Below, one piece after another: positions 44,521-53,537 of a stretch of 64,000 nucleotides of DNA; position 1 is the stretch's first letter; the number at the start of each line of letters is the position of its first letter. The position numbers and the translations under genes are program-made. The notes under the pieces are model-generated. The model worked only from the letters and a program-made list of their open reading frames with translations, was not told the DNA's origin and made no database searches. Location of the stretch: the NCBI GenBank assembly GCA_965655795.1, contig CBFHHY010000001.1, positions 1 through 64,000 on the forward strand, read 5' to 3'. The stretch comes from TMED14 sp002167805. GTDB lineage: Bacteria > Bacteroidota > Bacteroidia > Flavobacteriales > Schleiferiaceae.

Positions 44521-46289
44521 TTTTTAAATAGAGATTCATAGCCTTCTGAATACATTGACAAAATGGGTTTGCGGCGAAGTTTCATTGTTGGCGTTAAATG
44601 GCCTGCTGGTATTGTCCATAGGTCTGGAGATAAGTAAGTCTTCTTAACCTGTTCCCATTTTGCGAAGCTTTCGTTTTTCAAATCAATTTCTTTTTGAATC
44701 CTATCGATGACCATCTGATTTTGAATAATTTTTTCATCAGTTGTGTAATCTATATTTTTTACTTTACACCAATTTTTGAGAAACTCAAAGTTCGCTTGGA
44801 CAAGAAGTACCGGGAACTTTTCATTTTCTCCTGCAACCATACATTGCTCTATGAATGGAGATTCTTTAAATACATTTTCCATGTTTTGGGGTGCGATATA
44901 TTTGCCTCCGGATGTTTTAAATATTTCTTTTTTTCTATCAGTTATTCTGAGATAGCCCCCATCTAGAATTTCTCCAATGTCCCCAGTTCTAAACCAACCG
45001 TCTTCAGTCATAACCTCAGCGGTTAGATCTGGACGACCATAATAGCCCATCATAACATTTGGACCCTTTGCTAAGATTTCACCATCAGTATCTAATTTCA
45101 ATTCTACTCCCGTTAAAGGTGTTCCTACTGTCCCCAGAACATGCCCGTGACCTGTAGGAAGATTAACGCTAAGAACTGGAGAGGTTTCAGTTAAGCCATA
45201 CCCTTCTTGAATATTTACTCCTGCTCCTGCAAAAATTTTAGCAAGTTTTGGATTAAGTGCAGCCGCTCCTGATGCGATTGCTAAAACTTTTCCACCTAGA
45301 GCTTCTTTCCACTTCGAAAAAATTATTTTTCGGGCCAGTTTTAGCTGAAAATAGTAAAGGCTAGATTTACCCTCATGTTCATATTTTTCAGCAAGTCCTA
45401 CAGCCCAGAAAAAAAGAATTTTTTTCACTCCTGTCAGCCCCTTCCCTTTATCCATTATCCGATCAAAAACCTTTTCTAGTAATCTAGGAACTGCAGAAAA
45501 TACTTCAGGATGAACCTCTCTTAAATTATCCCCGATTGTCTCGAGACTTTCAGCATAATATGTTCCGACTCCAGTCTTCATGTATACATAAACCAATACT
45601 CTCTCATAGCTATGGCATAGGGGTAAAAAACTCAAGCCTTTAGCATCTGGGTCCACAGGAAGTCTTTCAGAAGCCGCAAGGGCATTTTGAGTAATATTAT
45701 TATGACTTAGCATAACCCCTTTTGGAGTTCCCGTAGTTCCTGAAGTATAAATCAATGTTGCTAACTCTTCAGGCTTCACAACTTTCATACGGCTTGCTAA
45801 TTCTGTCTGGTTTTTTTCTTTGGTACTCATAATAACATTGTCCCATGAGTCGCACCCCTTTATGGGTTCAAAAGAGTAAATATTTTTCAGGCTAGGGACT
45901 TTATCTTTTATAGCATCAACCTTTTTAAATAAATCTTCATCACTAAGAAAACAATATTTCACCTCTGCATCATTGAAAATGAATTCGTAATCTTCAGGCA
46001 TGATTGTGGGATAAACTGGAACATCAATAGCACCGACACTAAGTATTGCTTGATCACAAATATTCCATTCCGTTCTATTGTTTGTTGATATGATAGCAAT
46101 TTTATCTCCGGGCTGAACACCTAATTCTATAAGACCTCTAGCTAAGCTTTCTGCTTTATCTATATATTCTTGGGTAGATAGTGAATGCCATTCGCCTTTT
46201 ACTTTGGTATTTAAAGCATCTGGTCTTGGATGGTTTCTCAATGCATAGTATGCAAAATCAAATAATCTTTTTGGTTCTTCGTTGGCCAT
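44517..46289 (-). CDS. long-chain fatty acid--CoA ligase (AMP-binding)
   Basis: A 590-residue adenylate-forming enzyme that activates fatty acids to acyl-CoA. The P-loop-like LIYTSGTTGTPKGVMLSH lies at 179-196, the A5 region GYGLTETSPVLSVN follows, then GWFRTGDIGEILDGGYLRIT with the catalytic Asp, and DRKKEIFKTSGGKYIAPQ with the hinge. It belongs to the FadD/Faa (FAA1-like) group. It starts 8 bases after the amidohydrolase gene on the same strand. Confidence 0.94.
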   Translation of the reverse strand: MANEEPKRLFDFAYYALRNHPRPDALNTKVKGEWHSLSTQEYIDKAESLARGLIELGVQPGDKIAIISTNNRTEWNICDQAILSVGAIDVPVYPTIMPEDYEFIFNDAEVKYCFLSDEDLFKKVDAIKDKVPSLKNIYSFEPIKGCDSWDNVIMSTKEKNQTELASRMKVVKPEELATLIYTSGTTGTPKGVMLSHNNITQNALAASERLPVDPDAKGLSFLPLCHSYERVLVYVYMKTGVGTYYAESLETIGDNLREVHPEVFSAVPRLLEKVFDRIMDKGKGLTGVKKILFFWAVGLAEKYEHEGKSSLYYFQLKLARKIIFSKWKEALGGKVLAIASGAAALNPKLAKIFAGAGVNIQEGYGLTETSPVLSVNLPTGHGHVLGTVGTPLTGVELKLDTDGEILAKGPNVMMGYYGRPDLTAEVMTEDGWFRTGDIGEILDGGYLRITDRKKEIFKTSGGKYIAPQNMENVFKESPFIEQCMVAGENEKFPVLLVQANFEFLKNWCKVKNIDYTTDEKIIQNQMVIDRIQKEIDLKNESFAKWEQVKKTYLSPDLWTIPAGHLTPTMKLRRKPILSMYSEGYESLFKN

Positions 46290-46297
46290 AATATTCT

Positions 46298-48100
46298 TTA
46301 TTTTTTGTTAAACATATAAACAAGTTCACCATGTACCCAGGTCTGAAGTACTTTTAATTCTGAAATACTGTCTTGAGGACATTTTAAAATATCAGATGTA
46401 AAGATGGTAAAATTTGCCCACATTCCGATTTTGATTTGTCCGACCTCATTTTCTTGAAAAGAAGCAAAAGCGGGATCTCTTGTCATTCCAATTAGTGCTT
46501 GCTCTCTAGATAATGCTTGTTGTATTTGAAATGTTGGTTGAGATTTATCATGCATTGACTTTCTGTAAATCGCAGAATAAAAAGTATTTAATGGATTCAT
46601 GGATTCAACTGGAAAATCAGTACCCAGAGGAAGAATTCCTCCACTAACTTCCCTTAAGGTCAAATAAGAATAGGCGTATAAAATTCTTTCAGGACCAAGT
46701 CGATTTATTGCCCAATTCATATCACTGGTTGCGTGAGACGGTTGAACTGAGGGAATGATTCCAAGACCGAATGCAATCCTATCCTTTGGATGGACTACTT
46801 GTGCGTGCTCAATCCTCCATCTTAAATCATTTTTTTTTAGTTTATCAATAAAAAGTTGGTAAATGTTTAACATTCTCCGGTTTGCAGAGTCTCCAATGCA
46901 GTGAGTATTCATTTGCCACCCATTATTTGCTATTCGTTCAGCAGCAGATAGCATGTAATCAAAGCTTCTTATTTCACTTCCAAAATGATTTTCCCTGTCA
47001 GAATATGGTTTTCGCATTAAAGCACCTCTGCTACCTAAAGCCCCATCTGAATAAAATTTAAAACTTCTGACATCAATTAATTTTGTTTTTAGAGGACCAT
47101 TATTAAGCCAGTAGTTTAATTCATCCTCGCTTTCGCTAACCATTATATACAAAGGTATTTTTAACTTTTGTCTTCTTTGAAGAGTATCAATTAACATTAT
47201 ATCTTTCGACGGTAGTCCTGCATCATGAATACCAGTAAGTCCAAATTGAAACGCTTTTTCTTGAGCTGCTAATAAAGCTTCTGATTTTTCTTGATTATTG
47301 GGTTCTTGGATAGTTAAAAGCGATTGAGCATTATCTATGAGTAGACCTGTTAAATTCTCATTGTTTTTAATTATTTCTCCGCCACTTATTTCGGTATTGA
47401 TATCAATTTTTGATATTTTAAGCGCCTTTGAATTTGCTAAAATTGCATGGCCGTCTATTCGACTGAGAATTATCGGTTTATCAGTGATACTTTCCAAGTT
47501 TGAATTATTTGGGAATTCTGTTAATTCCCAATCATTTTGATCCCAACCTTGTCCTCGATATACTTTTTTATTTGGGTTTTTTTTTACAAAATGTTTCACT
47601 CTTTCAATGCATTCTTCCCAAGATTTTGTACCCAAGAGATTTATGGAGTTCAAGGCAATGCCTTGATGTAGAAAGTGTGCATGAGCATCGATAAAGCCTG
47701 GATAAACATATGCTCCTTTTAGATCCATAACATCTATCAAACCAAATTTTTTTCGATGCTTTATTAATTTTTCAATTTTTATTTTACTCTTCGTTATCGC
47801 CTTTATTTTTCCATTTTTGATAATCAAGTGCCCATTTATGTAATAAACAGAATCATTTTCATATTGTGCAATTTTTCCATTCATTAAAACGGCATCTATT
47901 TTTTTTGGATGAATATTATTTATCTGAAATTGTTTGCCAACATTATTTAAATGACTATCAACTGTTATGTTGATTTCATTTTTTTGATCGAGGTCTCTTA
48001 AAAATTTAAAGTCCGAAAAATGAATTGAATGCGTCGTAGAATAGCATTCTAAAAAACTCACAATAAATAGTGAAAAAAATATCTTGATTCTTTTATTCAT
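46298..48100 (-). CDS. exported YtcJ-like metal-dependent amidohydrolase
   Basis: A 600-residue amidohydrolase superfamily protein of the YtcJ (Amidohydro_3) group. An N-terminal hydrophobic segment (6-20) with a possible lipobox-like LEC near Cys19 suggests export, although Glu before Cys is atypical. Metal ligands are visible: DAHAHFLHQG near 137, HCIGDSANR near 400, EHAQVVHP near 433, and GTDFPVES near 495. The family includes N-substituted formamide deformylases, but the substrate is unknown. A perfect -7 box lies four bases before the ATG. It is divergent from purL and followed by the acyl-CoA ligase. Confidence 0.86.
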   Translation of the reverse strand: MNKRIKIFFSLFIVSFLECYSTTHSIHFSDFKFLRDLDQKNEINITVDSHLNNVGKQFQINNIHPKKIDAVLMNGKIAQYENDSVYYINGHLIIKNGKIKAITKSKIKIEKLIKHRKKFGLIDVMDLKGAYVYPGFIDAHAHFLHQGIALNSINLLGTKSWEECIERVKHFVKKNPNKKVYRGQGWDQNDWELTEFPNNSNLESITDKPIILSRIDGHAILANSKALKISKIDINTEISGGEIIKNNENLTGLLIDNAQSLLTIQEPNNQEKSEALLAAQEKAFQFGLTGIHDAGLPSKDIMLIDTLQRRQKLKIPLYIMVSESEDELNYWLNNGPLKTKLIDVRSFKFYSDGALGSRGALMRKPYSDRENHFGSEIRSFDYMLSAAERIANNGWQMNTHCIGDSANRRMLNIYQLFIDKLKKNDLRWRIEHAQVVHPKDRIAFGLGIIPSVQPSHATSDMNWAINRLGPERILYAYSYLTLREVSGGILPLGTDFPVESMNPLNTFYSAIYRKSMHDKSQPTFQIQQALSREQALIGMTRDPAFASFQENEVGQIKIGMWANFTIFTSDILKCPQDSISELKVLQTWVHGELVYMFNKK

Positions 48101-48104
48101 ATCT

Positions 48105-48112
48105 CAAAGGTA
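48105..48112 (-). promoter_or_regulatory. TAnnTTTG -7 box of the amidohydrolase gene
   Basis: TACCTTTG on the minus strand, a perfect -7 consensus, four bases before the ATG (48098-48100). On the opposite strand a near match, TACCTTTA at 48127-48134, could serve purL, so this 53-base gap probably holds two divergent promoters. Confidence 0.55.
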
Positions 48113-48153
48113 GTTAAGGCCCGTTGTACCTTTAGGTCAAATTATATATCACT

Positions 48154-50385
48154 ATGAATTCAGTATCATCTACAACAATTGAAACTGCTCATGAATTGGG
48201 CTTACTTCCGGAGGAATATGATGAGATTTGTTCCGTGCTTGGAAGAAAGCCAAACTACACGGAGTTAAACATATATTCCGTCATGTGGTCTGAACATTGT
48301 TCATATAAGAATTCTATTAAATGGTTGAAAACACTCCCCAAAGATGGTCCTCAGATGCTGGCAAAAGCAGGAGAAGAAAATGCAGGATTAGTCGATATTG
48401 GCGGGGGATTAGCTTGTTGTTTTAAAATTGAATCTCACAATCACCCTTCAGCTCTCGAACCATTTCAAGGAGCTGCCACTGGGGTTGGTGGTATTAATCG
48501 TGACATATTTACTATGGGTGCACGCCCCATTGCTCAGCTGAATAGTCTGCGCTTTGGTGACCCAAATTCTGTTAGAACAAAATGGTTAGTTGACGGAGTA
48601 GTAAAGGGAATTAGTTCTTATGGAAATTCCTTTGGAATCCCAACAGTGGGAGGTGAGGCCTACTTTGATAATTGTTATGAACAAAATCCATTGGTAAATG
48701 CTTTTTCGGCAGGGATAGTAAACATTGGTGAACAAATTTCTGCAAAAGCTGAAGGTGTTGGTAATTCGGTATATATTGTTGGAAGCTCAACAGGTAGGGA
48801 CGGAGTCCATGGAGCTGCATTTGCCTCTAAGGACCTAACTGAAGATAGTGCGAATGATATTCCATCTGTTCAAGTTGGAGATCCTTTTCAAGAAAAACTT
48901 TTATTGGAGGCATCAATGGAGCTTGCTAAAACAAAAGCAGTAAAGGGAATGCAAGATATGGGCGCCGCAGGAATAACATGTTCGACGAGTGAGATGAGTG
49001 CTGCTGGTGATGTAGGGATGGATATTTGGCTTGATAAAGTGCCAACAAGACAAGATGGAATGGAACCTTGGGAAATTCTCCTTTCAGAATCTCAAGAGAG
49101 GATGTTGGTAGTTGTTGCAAAAGGACATGAAGAGGAAGTTCAAACAATTTTTGATAAGTGGGATATCCACTGTGAAAAAATCGGAGTAGTTACATCCGGT
49201 CCATCACTACGTTATTTTTGGAAAGATGAAAAAATTGCTGAAATACCTGCAGAATCTCTTGTTCTCGGTGGCGGAGCTCCTGTTTATGAAAGAGAGAGCA
49301 AAGAGCCTTCATACTATGAGGAATATAAAAAATTTAATATTCAAAACGTACCCGAACCCAAGGACTTGAAAGAAATTGCCAAGCAAATAATTTCATTACC
49401 AAATATTGCTTCTAAAAGATACATATACGAGCAGTATGACTCTATGGTTGGAACAAAAAATCGCTCTACTAATGATGCAAGTGATGCTGCAGTTATAAAT
49501 ATTAAGGGTTCAAAAAGAGCTTTGGCCATGACAGTGGATTGCAATAGCCGTTATGTCCATGCTGATCCTGAAATCGGTACAATGATTGCTGTTTCAGAGA
49601 ATGCAAGGAACATTATATGCTCTGGAGCTGAGCCATCTGCAATTACAAATTGTTTGAATTTTGGCAACCCATACAATCCCGAGGTTTATTGGCAATTTAC
49701 TGGAGCCATAAAAGGAATGTCCAAGGCTTGTAAGAAATTTTCAACCCCTGTAACTGGTGGAAATGTAAGTTTTTACAACCAGACTCAAGTTGGAGATATA
49801 ACAGAACCTGTTTTCCCCACTCCAACAATTGCAATGATAGGTTTGGTAAGTAACATTGAAAATGTTACTAGTGTTCGATTTAAAGAATCAGGCGACTTAA
49901 TCTATCAAATTGGTCCTTCCTATGAAGATATCGGATCAAGTCAATATTTGGTTGAAATCCATAATGTTTTAAAATCACCTGTTCCAAAATTCGATTTAGA
50001 CGAAGAGTTTAATGTTCAAGAAAGAGTGAAAGAAATAATTAAGAGAGGTGTTGCTGCCAGTGCTCATGATGTTTCAGAGGGTGGACTAATTACTGCAATA
50101 ATGGAATGCTCTTTTAATTCGGGATTAGGATTTAATATAACTACTGATTCTCTATTAAGAAAAGATGCATTTTTATTTGGTGAAAGCCAAAGTCGAGTAG
50201 TTATATCGGTATCCAAAGAAAATGAAGATGATTTTATCGATTTAATGATAAAGAAAGATATTGACTTTCATTTGCTAGGTCACGTTACAACTGGAGATAT
50301 TGTTATTGATGATGAGAGTTGGGGCAGTACAAATGAATTTCAAAGCTTATATGAAAAATCTTTAGGAGAGATACTTAAGAAATGA
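48154..50385 (+). CDS. purL: phosphoribosylformylglycinamidine synthase subunit PurL (small form)
   Basis: A 743-residue FGAM synthase catalytic subunit. SVMWSEHCSYKNS is near 43-55, ESHNHPSALEPFQGAATGVGG (in parts) near 91-111, MQDMGAAGITCSTSEM near 267-282, VTGGNVSFYNQT near 530, and AHDVSEGGL near 634. The glutaminase domain is absent, so it must work with separate PurQ and PurS, neither of which is in the window. Many Bacteroidota instead carry the single-chain enzyme of about 1,200 residues. Confidence 0.96.
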   Translation: MNSVSSTTIETAHELGLLPEEYDEICSVLGRKPNYTELNIYSVMWSEHCSYKNSIKWLKTLPKDGPQMLAKAGEENAGLVDIGGGLACCFKIESHNHPSALEPFQGAATGVGGINRDIFTMGARPIAQLNSLRFGDPNSVRTKWLVDGVVKGISSYGNSFGIPTVGGEAYFDNCYEQNPLVNAFSAGIVNIGEQISAKAEGVGNSVYIVGSSTGRDGVHGAAFASKDLTEDSANDIPSVQVGDPFQEKLLLEASMELAKTKAVKGMQDMGAAGITCSTSEMSAAGDVGMDIWLDKVPTRQDGMEPWEILLSESQERMLVVVAKGHEEEVQTIFDKWDIHCEKIGVVTSGPSLRYFWKDEKIAEIPAESLVLGGGAPVYERESKEPSYYEEYKKFNIQNVPEPKDLKEIAKQIISLPNIASKRYIYEQYDSMVGTKNRSTNDASDAAVINIKGSKRALAMTVDCNSRYVHADPEIGTMIAVSENARNIICSGAEPSAITNCLNFGNPYNPEVYWQFTGAIKGMSKACKKFSTPVTGGNVSFYNQTQVGDITEPVFPTPTIAMIGLVSNIENVTSVRFKESGDLIYQIGPSYEDIGSSQYLVEIHNVLKSPVPKFDLDEEFNVQERVKEIIKRGVAASAHDVSEGGLITAIMECSFNSGLGFNITTDSLLRKDAFLFGESQSRVVISVSKENEDDFIDLMIKKDIDFHLLGHVTTGDIVIDDESWGSTNEFQSLYEKSLGEILKK

Positions 50386-50388
50386 ATT

Positions 50389-52824
50389 TTAAGACGATCT
50401 GATTTCTCCTCCAATTTTTACTTTGAGAGCTTCTACAATCTTTTTTATTGAATTTTCAACTTGTTTGTCCTTTAGGGTTTTTTTCAAATCTTCGAAGGTG
50501 AGTCTTACGCCATAAGAGATTAGATTTTTTCCTAATTTTTCGCTTTGAAAAACATCAAAAAGCTGAATTTTGCAAAGAGTTTTTTCTTTGACTTCGAGTA
50601 TTGTTTTTTTTATGTCAGAGTATGTGATTTCTGATCTAATTATAATTGCAAGGTCTCTATTTACATGCGGGAATTTGGAAATTTCGTGATACTGCATTTT
50701 TGACAACTGAACTATCTCGAAAAGGGCGTCCCAATCAATATTTGAGGCCAAAATATCTCCTTTAATATCCGATATGTTTTTTGCCCAATCATCGACCCAA
50801 AATATTTTACCCAATGTTTTTTGATTGGATAATAGTTTGACACCATGACCCCATTCACCTTGTTTTGGAATTAAAGTCTCTTCATCCATATCATGAATTC
50901 CTAGGTAAGCAAATAATCCTTCAATAAGACCCTTTAGTGAGAAGAAGTCAGTTTTTGATTTTTTTGAATTCCAACTTGATAACGGGTATTGACCGCTATG
51001 CCAAATTGCTAATTGATTTTGTTCTGAATTTTTTGATTTATTGTAAACACGTCCAAATTCAAAAATGAAAATATTAGATTGTTGTCTTTTCTGGTTATAA
51101 CCGATAACATCTAATCCACCAAGTAGCATGGAGGGTCTCATTATCTCCAATTCTTGACTTAACGGATTAATAATATTCACATTATTTTCAGAATTTAGGC
51201 TTGGGTGATCAGAATAAAGCTTTGAGCTTGTAAGAGAATTATTCATGATTTCATAGAATCCCTTTGCAACGAGAAAATCTGTTGCTTTTTTTCGAATCGA
51301 ATCATTTGAAATACTAGTCCCCTTTCTTTCACTGACTCTTATATGTTTGGGTAAAGGAATTGAATTAAATCCATAAATTCTTAAAATCTCTTCGGCAATA
51401 TCAGCTTCTCGAGTAACATCCCACCGGTATAAAGGGATTGATAATTTTAGTTTTGATTTTGATTCTTTTTTGATCTGGATATCTAAAGATTTTAAAATGG
51501 ATTTGACATCAGTAACTTTAATGTCATGGCCTATAAGTTTATTAATTTTAATGAGATCTACTTCTAAAGTCCGATTGTCCAAATTAAATTTCTCAGACTT
51601 TTTCTCGGAGTAACTCTCAACATAGGCCTCAGGAAATATTCTGAGAATTAATTTCCACGCCATTTTTAGAGAATATTCTCCTATGTTGGGGTCAACACCT
51701 CTCTCATAGCGAAATGATGCATCAGTATTTAGACCGTGCCTCTTGGCAGTTTTTCGAATGGAAACGGGGTCAAACCAAGCTGATTCAATAAATATATCAG
51801 TGCTTTTAATACTAACGCCTGAATCTCCTCCTCCAAATACTCCTGCAATTGCAATAGCTTTTTTCTCATCTGCAATTACCAGATCATCCTGATTCAAGGT
51901 TCTTTCAATTCCGTCTAAGGTGGTTATTTTTTCTTTATTTTTCGCTTTTCGTACAATGATTTTATCACCTTGAATTTTGTTTATGTCAAATGCATGGAGT
52001 GGATGCCCCGTATCATTTAAAACATAATTGGTAATATCTACTATTGCATTTATCGACTTCAAACCGATAGAGTTTAGGCGTCGTTTCAACCATTCAGGAG
52101 AATTTTTATTTTTTAAACCTGATATGCCCAATCCCTTATAAATTGGACATATGGATTTCTCTATAATTTTTAATTCAATATTTTCATTTGCCTCATTCCA
52201 AAGATCAGGATCTTCACCAAGCCAATGGTATTCTAAATTTTTATGACTAAGGGCAGCCCGTAAATCTCGAGCGACTCCCATGTGGCTCATGGCGTCCATT
52301 CTATTTGGTGTTAGGCCAATTTCAAAAACAGTATCAGGCTCAATCTGTAAATGTTTTGCGAGAGGTAATCCTTTGACAGCTTTTTTATCAAGAATCAAAA
52401 TTCCATCATGCGATTTTCCAATACCTATTTCACTCTCAGAGCATAACATACCTTCAGAAATCTCGCCTCTAATTTTACCTTTTTTAATTTTAAATCCTTC
52501 CTCATCTTCAGAGGGATAAAGTCTAGTTCCGACTGTAGCGACAGGAACCTTTTGACCCACAGAAATATTTGTTGCCCCGCAAACGATATTTAGAGAGCTC
52601 TTAGTTCCAATATCAATCTTAGTACATGATAATCGGTCAGCATTTGGATGTTTTTCTAATGATATTATTTCTCCAACAATTAGCCCATTTAAACCACCTC
52701 GGATTTGATCAACATAATGTATTTTTTCCACCTCAAGGCCAATTGATGTAAGGATTTCAGATAACCTTTCATCGGAAAGAGGGGTTTTAATATAGTCGCT
52801 TAACCAGTCTTTTGAAATTAGCAT
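50389..52824 (-). CDS. pheT: phenylalanine--tRNA ligase beta subunit
   Basis: An 811-residue beta subunit of the alpha2beta2 synthetase. The N-terminal tRNA-binding OB domain (about 40-155; GEIISLEKHPNADRLSCTKI) is followed by the B3/B4 editing region, the B5 domain and a C-terminal anticodon-binding ferredoxin-like domain (FPHVNRDLAIIIRSEITYSD near 715-735). The length is typical. pheS is not adjacent. A perfect -7 box lies five bases before the ATG. Confidence 0.97.
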   Translation of the reverse strand: MLISKDWLSDYIKTPLSDERLSEILTSIGLEVEKIHYVDQIRGGLNGLIVGEIISLEKHPNADRLSCTKIDIGTKSSLNIVCGATNISVGQKVPVATVGTRLYPSEDEEGFKIKKGKIRGEISEGMLCSESEIGIGKSHDGILILDKKAVKGLPLAKHLQIEPDTVFEIGLTPNRMDAMSHMGVARDLRAALSHKNLEYHWLGEDPDLWNEANENIELKIIEKSICPIYKGLGISGLKNKNSPEWLKRRLNSIGLKSINAIVDITNYVLNDTGHPLHAFDINKIQGDKIIVRKAKNKEKITTLDGIERTLNQDDLVIADEKKAIAIAGVFGGGDSGVSIKSTDIFIESAWFDPVSIRKTAKRHGLNTDASFRYERGVDPNIGEYSLKMAWKLILRIFPEAYVESYSEKKSEKFNLDNRTLEVDLIKINKLIGHDIKVTDVKSILKSLDIQIKKESKSKLKLSIPLYRWDVTREADIAEEILRIYGFNSIPLPKHIRVSERKGTSISNDSIRKKATDFLVAKGFYEIMNNSLTSSKLYSDHPSLNSENNVNIINPLSQELEIMRPSMLLGGLDVIGYNQKRQQSNIFIFEFGRVYNKSKNSEQNQLAIWHSGQYPLSSWNSKKSKTDFFSLKGLIEGLFAYLGIHDMDEETLIPKQGEWGHGVKLLSNQKTLGKIFWVDDWAKNISDIKGDILASNIDWDALFEIVQLSKMQYHEISKFPHVNRDLAIIIRSEITYSDIKKTILEVKEKTLCKIQLFDVFQSEKLGKNLISYGVRLTFEDLKKTLKDKQVENSIKKIVEALKVKIGGEIRSS

Positions 52825-52829
52825 GATTG

Positions 52830-52837
52830 CAAAAATA
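52830..52837 (-). promoter_or_regulatory. TAnnTTTG -7 box of pheT
   Basis: TATTTTTG on the minus strand, a perfect -7 consensus, five bases before the pheT ATG (52822-52824). As at tgt, ddl and pyrE, the message is expected to have almost no leader. Confidence 0.55.
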
Positions 52838-52878
52838 CGCAGGAATTTAGCCGAGAGTTAAATTAATGCAATTAAAAT

Positions 52879-53505
52879 TTAAATCACCCCAAAAATAAAG
52901 ATCGCGTACAAAAAGAATCTCATAAATCTGGATAATGATATTATTAGAAATAGGCGAAAATTATAATTAAATATTCCTGAAATAGTACACACTGGGGGAA
53001 ATGGGAGTGGGGTTAGTGCTGAGAGAAATATTAAAAGTCCACCAAATTTCTTGAGTTGTTTTGATTGCTCATCAAAGCGTGAATTAATCCATCTTTGAAC
53101 TCTTGGAAAATGGTTTATTTTTTGACCTACAAGGTAACTCAGAATGCCTCCAATATAGCTTATACTAGCTAATGAAAATATCATTAGATATGGCGATTCC
53201 ATTTCACTTGCCCAAAGTATGAATAAGTCGGGTGGTAAAATCCCGGTTACAATTTCTGATGCTCCGAGTAATAACACCATTCCACTCCAATGAAATTTTG
53301 AATTCATCCAAGCAGTAATGGCCTCAAAATCAAATATGTACTGATTTATTAACCAAATTAATGATCCGAAAATGATAAGTATCAGACCTAACTTTTTGAA
53401 ACCGTCGATTAAAAATCGGTAACCACCACTGATTTTATAAAACCTGTGTGTGGTTTTAATTATCTGCCAAAATCGACGACTTTTATTCTTGGTTTGATGC
53501 TTCAT
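52879..53505 (-). CDS. VTT/DedA-like membrane protein
   Basis: A 208-residue integral membrane protein with a basic N terminus and about five hydrophobic segments. EIVTGILPPDLFILWASE near 87-104 and the LSALTPLPFPPVCTISGIF re-entrant-type segment near 165-183 match the VTT (SNARE-associated/DedA) fold, whose members include lipid flippases and envelope-homeostasis proteins. The specific role is unknown. It follows recG on the same strand after 32 bases. Confidence 0.78.
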   Translation of the reverse strand: MKHQTKNKSRRFWQIIKTTHRFYKISGGYRFLIDGFKKLGLILIIFGSLIWLINQYIFDFEAITAWMNSKFHWSGMVLLLGASEIVTGILPPDLFILWASEMESPYLMIFSLASISYIGGILSYLVGQKINHFPRVQRWINSRFDEQSKQLKKFGGLLIFLSALTPLPFPPVCTISGIFNYNFRLFLIISLSRFMRFFLYAIFIFGVI

Positions 53506-53537
53506 TTTTATTTAAATCTATCTTACAAGACATAAAA

